Below the pieces are notes generated by a model. The model saw nothing but the letters and a program-made list of their open reading frames with translations, made no database searches and was not told the origin of the DNA. From Candidatus Helarchaeota archaeon (GTDB lineage Archaea > Asgardarchaeota > Lokiarchaeia > Helarchaeales > HEL-GB-A): a DNA stretch of 8,139 nucleotides. The stretch covers positions 1 through 8,139 of the forward strand of contig JAEOSY010000249.1 of NCBI GenBank assembly GCA_016840125.1. The letters run 5' to 3'. The translations under genes and the position numbers were made by a program. Below are positions 1 through 6,071 of the stretch, piece after piece; the stretch's first letter is position 1; each line of letters begins with the position of its first letter.

Positions 1-357
1 AGTTGTCCCAAATTTTAACCGATCCAAGGCCGCAAGAAGCCCATCCGCATGCCAGAATTCCGGTGTACTAGCATTAAAGTATATATCACTACTTGGCCAA
101 CCACGAAACGGGTTCCAGATACCTTTAATCATGGAATGGCCGGCGTGTGCATAGGTATCGATTAATCCAGGCATTACAACTGAATTAGTAGCATCAATTA
201 CCTTACGAGCTTCATATTTGTCATTTAGCTCAGAAGTCGGGCCAACATCGATAATATGTTCCCCTTTGATCGCAACCGCTCCGTTTGTTAGAATCTCATT
301 TTGGAGGTTCATCGTAAGTATTGTTCCATTTTGAATAAGCGTATCGACGTCAGTCAT
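1..357 (-). CDS. Amidohydrolase-superfamily protein, N-terminal part (3' end beyond window)
   Basis: Reading the minus strand from the ATG at 357-355 gives 119 uninterrupted codons that run off the left edge. The start MTDVDTLIQNGTILTM, then an AIKGEHIIDVG stretch (about 29-39) and VVMPGLIDTYAHAGH (60-74), is the composite beta-sandwich plus first strand of the metal barrel typical of the SAH/MTA deaminase, chlorohydrolase and cytosine-deaminase-like amidohydrolases. LLAALDRLKFGTT at the edge is the usual helix before the next strand. These enzymes hydrolyse C-N or C-Cl bonds on purine or triazine-like rings using a barrel-bound metal. The family's first HxH metal pair normally falls where this protein has Y69-A-H71, so one ligand appears replaced; H74 is nearby. 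The remaining ligands lie outside the window, so substrate and activity cannot be judged. It is transcribed divergently from the 490-1245 gene. Family call is strong; substrate unknown. Confidence 0.88.
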   Translation of the reverse strand, partial: MTDVDTLIQNGTILTMNLQNEILTNGAVAIKGEHIIDVGPTSELNDKYEARKVIDATNSVVMPGLIDTYAHAGHSMIKGIWNPFRGWPSSDIYFNASTPEFWHADGLLAALDRLKFGTT

Positions 358-489
358 TGTGGTCACAAAGAATTCCGCTCTAGAACTTGGGGGTTAAAAT
401 ATTTTTTAGCGGCATTTCATAAGAACCACATAAACGGATTCTTGTATTTATCTTTTTAACAAAACTTGGGATAACGCCAAAAATTTTAC
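358..489. promoter_or_regulatory. Divergent intergenic region with TATA-like box
   Basis: These 132 bases separate the divergent amidohydrolase and glutamine amidotransferase-like genes and must hold both promoters. An A/T-only stretch at 394-407 (TTAAAATATTTTTT) lies about 40 bases upstream of the amidohydrolase ATG, a sensible distance for an archaeal TATA box with a short leader. On the plus strand, TATTTATC at about 445-452 is a weaker candidate for the other gene. No strong Shine-Dalgarno is visible before 490. TSS positions are inferred, not seen. Confidence 0.35.
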
Positions 490-1245
490 ATGTTTGTTAA
501 TGAATACCCACGAAATGGCGAGAAAATTGTTTTAGCAAGCTATATTGAATTATATTCAAAGGTTTGTAATACGATGAATCGAGTAGCGATTATAGAAATC
601 AGTAATGGACTTGGATCATTTTTTACTCGATACCTAGATAAATCAGAATATACCATATTTCCGGTATGGAAAACATCCCAACTTCCTGATAAAGAATTTA
701 CAGCATACATATTTACAGGAGATTTTAATAACATCTCAGATGGCTTATTGCCAATTCATGAGAAAGAAACTGAGTTTGTGGAATCAATAAAAGGGAAAAA
801 AATTTTTGCATAATGCTTTTTTCATCAATTCATGGGAGTTATCTTTGGAAGCACGGTAGAAAAAAGAGAAGAACGCTTTTTTGGCTGGCATCAAATAGTT
901 ATCAAGGAACCGCATCATATTTTGAACGGATTAATAGGCAAAAATCCCTATTTTCTTAGCTTAAATGGAGATGAGATAACTCACATGCCACAAACGGCTC
1001 AAATTCTAGCAACGAATCCAGACTGTATCTATCAAATGCTTCAGTATGGTGAAACCATTATAACGTGTCAGTGTCATCCTGAAATTTTTAAACAAGATGC
1101 CCTTGAATTGATTGAAACCCATAAAGACGGCTTAAAAGATCGATGTTCAAATCTTAACGACATATTACGCAAAACAAAACAATATGCGGATGATAAGTCA
1201 AGCAAAATCTTTCTTTCAAATATGACAGAATGGCTACTTTTGTAG
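490..1245 (+). pseudogene. Class I glutamine amidotransferase (GATase1) gene broken by an in-frame TAA
   Basis: Two open stretches, 490-813 and 814-1245, lie in the same frame and are separated only by TAA at 811-813. Read through, they give a 251-residue class I glutamine amidotransferase (triad-type GATase, GuaA-subunit/YfeJ-like), the usual length for a stand-alone domain. The conserved fold begins MNRVAIIEISNGLG at codon 29, so ATG 574 may be the true start. The nucleophile elbow reads KKIFA-stop-CFFHQF, with the stop where SCFGHQ normally has Ser. Catalytic Cys is codon 109. The FFGWHQI and NGDEI motifs follow, and CHPE at 195-198 supplies the His196/Glu198 pair. The family releases ammonia from glutamine for a synthetase partner; no such partner is adjacent. 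The single change TCA to TAA would explain the stop. F111 also replaces the usual oxyanion-hole Gly, consistent with decay or a non-canonical homologue. Sequencing error and readthrough remain possible. Confidence 0.82.
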
Positions 1246-1288
1246 AGATTAAGGGTTTAGCATATAGAAAAAGTCAGGATCAAAGGTC

Positions 1289-1297
1289 TTTAAAATA
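1289..1297 (+). promoter_or_regulatory. Putative TATA box for the RING-type membrane protein gene
   Basis: TTTAAAATA, preceded by purine-rich CAAAGG, lies about 55 bases upstream of the ATG at 1350 in the 104-base spacer after the broken amidotransferase gene. This matches the form of an archaeal TATA/BRE pair and would give a leader of roughly 30 bases. It is a pattern match only. Confidence 0.4.
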
Positions 1298-1337
1298 CAC
1301 AATCTGGTCTAAGAAAATGAAGATTCGATAGTTTACT

Positions 1338-1342
1338 GAGGA
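1338..1342 (+). promoter_or_regulatory. Shine-Dalgarno GAGGA for the gene at 1350
   Basis: GAGGA ends 7 bases before the ATG at 1350, good spacing, and supports that start codon over later in-frame ATGs. Confidence 0.55.
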
Positions 1343-1349
1343 ACTTCTA

Positions 1350-2315
1350 ATGGAAGAACAAAAGAGTCGACTTGGACGACCAAAAGGTATCATAGTTATG
1401 GCTATTTTAGATATCATTGTAGGAGCATCTTCCATAAGTTATTGGGGATCATTTATTCCGATTGGAATCGCAGAAGGGATAGAAGCGGTCTATATAGCGA
1501 GATTCTTAGTGGAACTCCTAATGGGTGTACTTTACGTTGTAGTTGGGGTGGGGTTGTGGAAAATTAAACATTGGGCCTATCAAGGAGCAATAATTCTAGC
1601 GGCTTATGGACTCATCTTAGCGGTATTATCACTTCTCGGAGACCTCCTCCCAATTGTTCCTATCCTCATTCATGGCGGTATTCTCTATTATATTCGGCGT
1701 CCAGGCATCAAAGAACTCTTTTTAGCTGCACCTTCAATCACCAAAACCTCCACGGAAAAAAGTAAAAGAAGAAAAAGTCGACCGACTTTGAAGCCGGCAC
1801 CACGTACGCAATTGATCAAGCCAACTGTGACTGTGGAATCTCGGGAGGTTACCGTAGAGGGAGCGTTAGATATTCTTAAGAAAACAGCAAAAGTTTATGA
1901 TCGCGTGACTTGGCAAACTCTTATGAATGAATTCCAACTTGAGAATGAAGATGATTTTAAGGCCCTTTTATATCAAGTAGGATTATTAGGAGAACTTGAT
2001 CTAAAAATGGATGAAGAAAAAAAGACCGTACGCCTTACTGTATCAGATAAAGATGCAATTCTCAAACCTAAGAAATATTTTTGTCCTAGTTGTGGAGATT
2101 CTTTAAAATCCAACACATTTAATTGTTTTACTTGTGGCGAAGAGTTTCAGAAATGCATTATCTGTAGGCAACCCATTTTAGAGAATCTGATTAAAACACC
2201 ATGTTGTGGTGCCTATGCTCATTCCATTCACCTTCAAGAATGGCTTAGGATCAAGGGAACCTGTCCGATGTGTCGAAATAAAATCCAATTTAATGATATA
2301 AAAAAGCCATTCTAA
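1350..2315 (+). CDS. Membrane protein with winged-helix-like linker domain, zinc ribbon and C-terminal RING-type finger
   Basis: A 321-residue protein with four parts. (1) Residues about 11-117 form four hydrophobic segments (about 13-30, 50-70, 77-97, 99-115). They start RPKGIIVMAILDIIVG and resemble DUF2127-like archaeal membrane domains. (2) A basic, Pro/Lys/Arg-rich linker spans about 131-160. (3) Residues about 165-232 look like a winged helix: EGALDILKKTAK, a WQTLMNEF helix, then an amphipathic strand pair. (4) The C-terminus holds a zinc ribbon C245-x2-C248-x10-C259-x2-C262, followed at once by C269-x2-C272-x12-C285-C286-x4-H291-x2-H294-LQEWL-x5-C305-x2-C308. The second module matches a RING-H2/RING-CH finger (PCxx..H..[CH]..WL....CPxC), with eight candidate ligands. 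RING fingers bind E2 enzymes in ubiquitin systems, which occur in Asgard archaea. An E3-like role at the membrane is therefore inferred; a purely structural zinc role is the alternative. It appears intact, with its own SD and promoter. Confidence 0.8.
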   Translation: MEEQKSRLGRPKGIIVMAILDIIVGASSISYWGSFIPIGIAEGIEAVYIARFLVELLMGVLYVVVGVGLWKIKHWAYQGAIILAAYGLILAVLSLLGDLLPIVPILIHGGILYYIRRPGIKELFLAAPSITKTSTEKSKRRKSRPTLKPAPRTQLIKPTVTVESREVTVEGALDILKKTAKVYDRVTWQTLMNEFQLENEDDFKALLYQVGLLGELDLKMDEEKKTVRLTVSDKDAILKPKKYFCPSCGDSLKSNTFNCFTCGEEFQKCIICRQPILENLIKTPCCGAYAHSIHLQEWLRIKGTCPMCRNKIQFNDIKKPF

Positions 2316-2504
2316 ATGATTTTCTTCTTTTCAGGTCAATGCTTGAAGATCATTCATTGAATTCCAAGGAGTAACCAAATTGTTAACTATATGAATTGGA
2401 ATTTTATCGGAGAATTACTTGTTCCAAGTGAATTTAGGGCTGTAATTTTTTCAGGAGGAACAGAATATATTCAACTATTTAACTGCGAATCTCTTGGTGT
2501 TTTT

Positions 2505-3473
2505 ATGACTGAAGCCGTGAAAATTGGACCATTAAAAGTTGAACCCGGTGAGAAAAAAGTTGGATTCTTAGAAGTTGCAGAATTGCCCTCAATGAAAATA
2601 ACTATGCCCTTAATGATCGTGAATGGCGCAAATCAAGGCCCTATAGTTAGTATTACGGCCGGAGTCCATTCTGCAGAATTTGCAGGGATCGAAGGCGCTA
2701 CTAGAACCTATCATCAGACCGATCCAACAACACTTAATGGAAAATTGCTCATTGTACCTGTTGTAAATACTATAGCATTTCAACAGGGAACGATTCCCTA
2801 TGTTAATCCCGTAGACAATCTCAATATGAACCGTATTTTTCCTGGAAATCCCAATGGCTCAATTAGTCATCGGATGATTCATGTCCTATTCACGAAAGTT
2901 ATCCTAAGCTCCCAATATCACATTGATGCTCACGGAGGCGATATTGGAGAAAATTTATGCTCCTATTGCAATTATGTTCAAGATACAGGCAATAAACGAG
3001 TCGATGACGATTCAAAAATGATGGCACGCCTTTTTGCAGAGAAGTACATTTATCCAATCCGCGAAATGAAAGGAGTTTCAAGTTGGGAGGCGGCGCTGAA
3101 AGGGATTCCCTCTATCGTTTCAGAATCTGGAGCAATGGGAACATACAATGAAGAACAGATCCAGTTTCACGTTGCAGGGATCCAAAACATTCTCAAATAC
3201 CTCGAAATGATTGACGGGAAAGCTACCATCTACGATCCTATTGTATTTACGGAAGTTCCTCGAGTGGTAGTTAATCGTGGGGGAGTGTTTCAACCTTTAG
3301 TGAACCCAGGAGATCAAGTAAAGCAAGGACAAAAAATTGGGGTGATTCGAAACATCTTTGGAGAGGTGATTGAAGAATTTAACGCACCTACTGACGCAAT
3401 TATTAAAATCATCTTTTCAAAGCGTGTTAAAGTCTCCGGTGAAACCGCATTTACGATGTGGAAGCTCCCTTGA
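2505..3473 (+). CDS. Succinylglutamate desuccinylase/aspartoacylase-family zinc hydrolase (M14-like)
   Basis: From the ATG at 2505 this is a 322-residue protein of the AstE/AspA branch of the M14 zinc carboxypeptidase fold, which cleaves N-acyl or amide groups from small amino-acid-like substrates. Visible motifs in order: GVH55-SAE58, the zinc HxxE; NLNMNR110-IFPG, the substrate carboxylate/Arg motif; DAH143-GGD, the third zinc ligand; SE207-SG, the catalytic Glu. The C-terminal domain GGVFQPLVNPGDQVKQGQ onward is the biotinyl/lipoyl-like beta barrel usual for prokaryotic members. All key residues are present, so it is probably active; the substrate is unknown. An upstream in-frame ATG at 2391 would add 38 residues without family resemblance. 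I prefer 2505 because the conserved N-terminus (KIGPLKVEPGEKKVGFLEV) begins just after it. No SD precedes 2505, but TATTTAA at about 2476-2482 would suit a leaderless transcript. The aminotransferase remnant begins 5 bases after its stop, suggesting a former operon. Confidence 0.86.
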   Translation: MTEAVKIGPLKVEPGEKKVGFLEVAELPSMKITMPLMIVNGANQGPIVSITAGVHSAEFAGIEGATRTYHQTDPTTLNGKLLIVPVVNTIAFQQGTIPYVNPVDNLNMNRIFPGNPNGSISHRMIHVLFTKVILSSQYHIDAHGGDIGENLCSYCNYVQDTGNKRVDDDSKMMARLFAEKYIYPIREMKGVSSWEAALKGIPSIVSESGAMGTYNEEQIQFHVAGIQNILKYLEMIDGKATIYDPIVFTEVPRVVVNRGGVFQPLVNPGDQVKQGQKIGVIRNIFGEVIEEFNAPTDAIIKIIFSKRVKVSGETAFTMWKLP

Positions 3474-3478
3474 GCTAT

Positions 3479-4044
3479 ATGAGCATTTTTTATAGTGAAC
3501 CAACTCATACTAAAGCACCTTCTCCCGTACCGTTGGAATCTCCTTAAACTGATACATCTCTGCTCTAAAAACGCTCTAAAATTCTACAACCAGTCTATCA
3601 TTATGAAGGTTCTCGTCATCCAGTTGAGAGATGGAAGCAGCCATTGGTCGAGTTGCTTTGGAGCAATTAGATCAATGGAACCAAAACCGACGAGAACACG
3701 CTACTTTCTACTCCGAGCGATTGATAGAACTTACAGATGTAAATATTCCCCTTGAAAAAGAGTGGGCACACCATATTTATCTCCATTATCCAATTCGAGT
3801 ACCTGCTCGTCGAGACCAGCTGCAAGATTTCCTTGAGGCGCAAGAGATTGAAACTGCCGTCCCCTATGACCCGCCTATCCCCTTCACTCAACTCTTTATG
3901 GACCGATTTAACTTCAAGGAAGGAATGTTTCCGGTAACGGAACAAGAAAAAAGAGAAATGTTAAGCCTTCCAACCCGGCCATCGCTTACGATCGAAGAGC
4001 AAGAAACCATCATAGAAAATATCAAACAATTCTTTCAACACTGA
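3479..4044 (+). pseudogene. DegT/DnrJ/EryC1-type PLP aminotransferase, copy A: both ends kept, centre deleted
   Basis: The 3' part (3631-4044, 137 codons) is clearly the C-terminus of a DegT/DnrJ/EryC1/StrS aminotransferase. It carries EAAIGRVALEQLDQWNQNRR, then HYPIRVPARRDQLQDFLEAQ, then EMLSLPTRPSLTIEEQE, ending IKQFFQH. Family members are about 370-400 residues and transfer amino groups onto keto-sugars or similar substrates. The frame starting ATG 3479 reads MSIFYSEPTHTKAPSPVPLE, then two TAA stops (3545-3547, 3566-3568), then QPVYHYEGSRHPVER up to about 3628. That resembles the family's N-terminus (SGxxxYxxG...V..lE). The next bases, one frame over, are MEAAIGR. So about 240 residues, including the PLP-lysine region, appear missing at about 3626-3632, with a frame change. 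The product cannot be an active aminotransferase. The C-terminal fragment could still be translated from ATG 3631, but no SD supports this. The C-terminal assignment is firm; the N-terminal remnant is less so. Confidence 0.75.
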
Positions 4045-4070
4045 ATCCCTATATCCAATGCATTTCTGAA

Positions 4071-4092
4071 TTTGTTCGGCGAAACCTTAAAA
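4071..4092 (+). repeat. 22-base identical intergenic block, copy 1
   Basis: TTTGTTCGGCGAAACCTTAA plus AA lies 26 bases after the aminotransferase remnant's stop. It is identical to 5939-5960, 28 bases after the matching stop in the second unit, although flanking spacer bases differ. Function unknown: possibly a regulatory or RNA-level element, or the core of a conserved 3' region. Confidence 0.7.
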
Positions 4093-4148
4093 CCCATAAT
4101 AAAAAAGGCCCGTTCCTTTCACATCACGGTCTTTTGTCTTAGGCATGG

Positions 4149-4157
4149 TTTAATATC
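4149..4157 (+). promoter_or_regulatory. Putative TATA box for the first MFS transporter
   Basis: TTTAATATC lies about 65 bases before the ATG at 4219, within the 174-base spacer that also holds the 22-base block. The spacing suits an archaeal promoter with a leader of about 35-40 bases. Pattern match only. Confidence 0.3.
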
Positions 4158-4206
4158 CGTGTGAACCAGTATTGAATTTCCCAAATCCGTAATTGTGGAT
4201 CATATT

Positions 4207-4210
4207 GAGG
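4207..4210 (+). promoter_or_regulatory. Shine-Dalgarno GAGG deciding the start of the first MFS gene
   Basis: GAGG ends 8 bases before ATG 4219 and lies inside the longer frame that could start at GTG 4195. It favours ATG 4219, which also aligns best with the N-terminus of the second transporter. Confidence 0.55.
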
Positions 4211-4218
4211 AATTTCGA

Positions 4219-5493
4219 ATGGCAAAACTTAGTACAGTTGTCCAGAAGCCCGTAAACTTTGTAAAACGATTACGGCGAGATTTTAAAGCAGTTATTACCC
4301 AGAATGCAGCTAATACGTTTAACTTACAGCTGAGTGCTAGTTATGACTCACTTTACATTATAGCCTTAGGTGCGGATGAGTTTCAATTAGGATTCTTGAA
4401 TACCATCTTTAATATCATTCGGAGTCTTATCGCATCTCCTGCGGGCTGGTTAGCCGATCGCTATAGTCTCAGACGAGTTTTCCTAAGTGGGCTTGGGCTC
4501 TTCATTTTTGTTCCGGTTATTTATGCAATTGCTCGAGATTGGCGAATAATTGTTGTCGCTATGATCGTTTATGCATTGGGGATGGGATTTGCATATACCT
4601 CATGTAGCGTGGTTTGCGCAGGCTCCTTAGATACACATGACCGGGCCACAGGCAAGAATTTTTGTGGTGTGGTCTCCTCCATTTCGAAAATTGCGGCACC
4701 AATTGTCGGATCTGTTTTGATTACCATTTTCGGAGGCTTAACACTAACCGGAATCCGCCCTTTGTACTATATCCAAATAATAGGGTATGCGTTGGTCTTT
4801 CTGTTCATGCTAGTAGTTTTTAAGGGGGATTTTCTTCCGAAAAAAGCCGGCCAAAAGGCAAAAACATCACTGATACAAGATTTTCGAGAAATTTTTGAAG
4901 GGCAAACCATTCTCAAACGATGGATCATCATTTCAGGACTAATCTGGCTACCATATGCAATGATTACTCCATTTATCCCAGTATACGCCCATGATTTTAA
5001 AGGGGCCGATCAATATGTACTAGGCATCATGCTTTCAGCTAGTTCTATTGTTCCGTTTCTCCTAGGGATTCCCATGGGACGATTAGCAGATCGAATTGGC
5101 CGGAAAAAGGTGTTATACCTGATTACACCGCTTTATTATGCCTCATTACTCCTATTAATTTTAGCCCCCAGTGCAGGTTTTCTAATTCTTTCAGGCTTTC
5201 TTCAGGGCTTTTATATGTCTTTATTCGTTTTAACGGGCACAATGACATCTGAATTAGTACCAATAGAGCAAATGGGTCGATGGTCGGGTATTGTTGGACT
5301 ATTTCGAGGCCTTTTTACAATTCCCGGACCACTTTTAGGCGGCATTATTTGGACCCATTTTAACCCTATGTACGTGTTTCTTTTGCCTATCGTACTGGAT
5401 TTATTCTTTCGACTTCCATTGTTAACAACTATCCCTGAAACCTTGAATAGTAAAATTGCAAGAAGCCAAACAAATCACATGAACAATTCATAA
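4219..5493 (+). CDS. Major facilitator superfamily (MFS) transporter, copy 1
   Basis: From ATG 4219 this is a 424-residue MFS carrier (GTG 4195 would add 8 residues). A charged N-terminal helix (about 13-24) precedes about 12 hydrophobic segments split by a hydrophilic central loop (about 203-230, KKAGQKAKTS region). The loop 2-3 signature motif is GWLADRYSLRR (76-86), close to the family's GxLaDrxGrr. Its repeat in the second half is GRLADRIGRKK (287-297), essentially canonical. A conserved patch with C129, C133 and DRATGKN (141-147) lies around segment 4 and the following loop. The overall pattern is that of proton-driven drug or metabolite efflux carriers in the cytoplasmic membrane; the substrate is not predictable. 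It follows a dead aminotransferase and is duplicated at 6084-7361. The soluble tail ETLNSKIARSQTNH is shared by both copies. No lesion seen, so probably functional. Confidence 0.88.
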   Translation: MAKLSTVVQKPVNFVKRLRRDFKAVITQNAANTFNLQLSASYDSLYIIALGADEFQLGFLNTIFNIIRSLIASPAGWLADRYSLRRVFLSGLGLFIFVPVIYAIARDWRIIVVAMIVYALGMGFAYTSCSVVCAGSLDTHDRATGKNFCGVVSSISKIAAPIVGSVLITIFGGLTLTGIRPLYYIQIIGYALVFLFMLVVFKGDFLPKKAGQKAKTSLIQDFREIFEGQTILKRWIIISGLIWLPYAMITPFIPVYAHDFKGADQYVLGIMLSASSIVPFLLGIPMGRLADRIGRKKVLYLITPLYYASLLLLILAPSAGFLILSGFLQGFYMSLFVLTGTMTSELVPIEQMGRWSGIVGLFRGLFTIPGPLLGGIIWTHFNPMYVFLLPIVLDLFFRLPLLTTIPETLNSKIARSQTNHMNNS

Positions 5494-5544
5494 AAAAAAT
5501 AGAGGGTTCTAATCGATTCAGAACTTCCGATAATTAATCAATTT

Positions 5545-5910
5545 GTTTGCATACAGATATTGATCAGCAACAACCAATTCTGATTCGAACTATAGCTAGA
5601 AGAATTGGTTAAAGTGTCCCCGCCGATTTATTGAACTCACGATTAACAACTTTATTACCCGATTAGAGTTCCTGGGAATAGAGACGCCTTACAAGATTTC
5701 CTACAAGCTCACAGGATGTAAACAATTTTTCCATATGACCTCTCAATTCTTTCAATCACCTCTACAAAAAATAATTTCACTTTAAGGGTGGAATATTTCC
5801 TGAAACAGAAAAAGGCCAAAAAAATACTTACCCTCCCAACCCGACCAACATAAAATATTAAACAACGAGAAACCATTGTAGCAGATATTGAACATTTCTT
5901 TCAGGTCTAA
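5545..5910 (+). pseudogene. Decayed aminotransferase C-terminal fragment, copy B
   Basis: Translating around the lesions gives fragments that line up in order with the C-terminus at 3631-4044. YPIRVP-NRDALQDFLQAH matches YPIRVPARRDQLQDFLEAQ. After TAA come FPYD (against VPYD) and KGGIFPETE (against KEGMFPVTE). After a frame change come ILTLPTRPT and another TAA, then QRETIVADIEHFFQ against QETIIENIKQFFQ. At least two in-frame stops, two frame changes and a deletion of about 40 bases before YPIRVP separate it from any coding state. From about 5545 to 5640 only scattered bases match (GATCA, AACCAA and ATTGAACTCA-like anchors), so the left edge is uncertain. It is far more decayed than copy A, whose C-terminal frame is still open. 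Confidence 0.78.
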
Positions 5911-5938
5911 TAAGCCGTTTATCCAATTCACTCCCGTA

Positions 5939-5960
5939 TTTGTTCGGCGAAACCTTAAAA
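5939..5960 (+). repeat. 22-base identical intergenic block, copy 2
   Basis: Identical to 4071-4092 and preceded, as there, by an ATCCAAT-containing stretch. It is preserved here even though the adjoining aminotransferase fragment has decayed, which suggests the block is under selection separately from the gene. Confidence 0.7.
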
Positions 5961-5993
5961 ATTAAATAAAATCAACTTATTTCTTCATATTTC

Positions 5994-6013
5994 GATTTAA
6001 ATCTTAATATAAT
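5994..6013 (+). promoter_or_regulatory. A/T-rich putative promoter for the second MFS transporter
   Basis: GATTTAAATCTTAATATAAT contains two overlapping TATA-like options (5996-6003 and 6004-6013), 70-90 bases before the start at 6084. The surrounding DNA is very A/T-rich, so discrimination is poor. Confidence 0.3.
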
Positions 6014-6017
6014 TATC

Positions 6018-6040
6018 ATTTGCTACTTTTTGTAGTAAAT
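6018..6040. promoter_or_regulatory. Imperfect palindrome upstream of the second MFS gene (operator or hairpin candidate)
   Basis: ATTTGCTAC (6018-6026) and GTAGTAAAT (6032-6040) are inverted repeats of 9 bases with one mismatch (a G-U pair in RNA) around five T residues. The site is just downstream of the TATA-like bases and 43 bases before the start codon, where a repressor operator or a leader hairpin could act. I see no equivalent before the first transporter. Confidence 0.35.
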
Positions 6041-6071
6041 CTCTCATAACCCTGTAAGTATACATTAAAAT

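Larger units (their letters stand above)
3640..5493 (+). repeat. Tandem duplication unit, copy 1 (aminotransferase 3' end + MFS transporter)
   Basis: This unit reappears in the same order and strand at about 5545-7361. Similarity covers the aminotransferase C-terminus, the spacer including a 22-base identical block, and the whole transporter. The left boundary is approximate because the second copy is badly decayed there. Confidence 0.75.

Noticed and set aside
421..443. Imperfect inverted repeat AAGAACC/GGATTCTT in the divergent intergenic region
   Set aside because: It needs a bulged base and has a short stem, so it is not distinguishable from chance.
811..813. Possible non-standard decoding (recoded stop) at the amidotransferase cysteine
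   Set aside because: The known recoded stops in archaea are TAG (pyrrolysine) and TGA (selenocysteine). This is TAA, and no recoding structure is evident; a nonsense mutation or sequence error is simpler.
2453..2458. AGGAGG as a Shine-Dalgarno for the zinc hydrolase
   Set aside because: It lies 46 bases before ATG 2505, and no in-frame ATG, GTG or TTG sits at a suitable distance, so it is probably chance.
2391..2504. N-terminal extension of the zinc hydrolase from ATG 2391
   Set aside because: The 38 extra residues show no family resemblance, and the nearest SD-like AAGGAG (2366-2371) is 19 bases from that ATG. ATG 2505 matches the family start.
3495..3755. Independent small gene on the plus strand
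   Set aside because: Its frame spans the deletion junction and runs out of frame through the aminotransferase C-terminus; the translation resembles nothing and is a by-product of the decayed gene.
4104..4119. Small hairpin AAAGG/CCTTT after the first 22-base block, as a terminator
   Set aside because: Only five base pairs, with no T-run directly after it; archaeal terminators do not need hairpins, so this is not supportable.
5506..5524. Inverted repeat GTTCT/AGAAC after the first transporter, as a terminator
   Set aside because: A five-base stem with a nine-base loop and no following T-run is within chance in this A/T-rich DNA.
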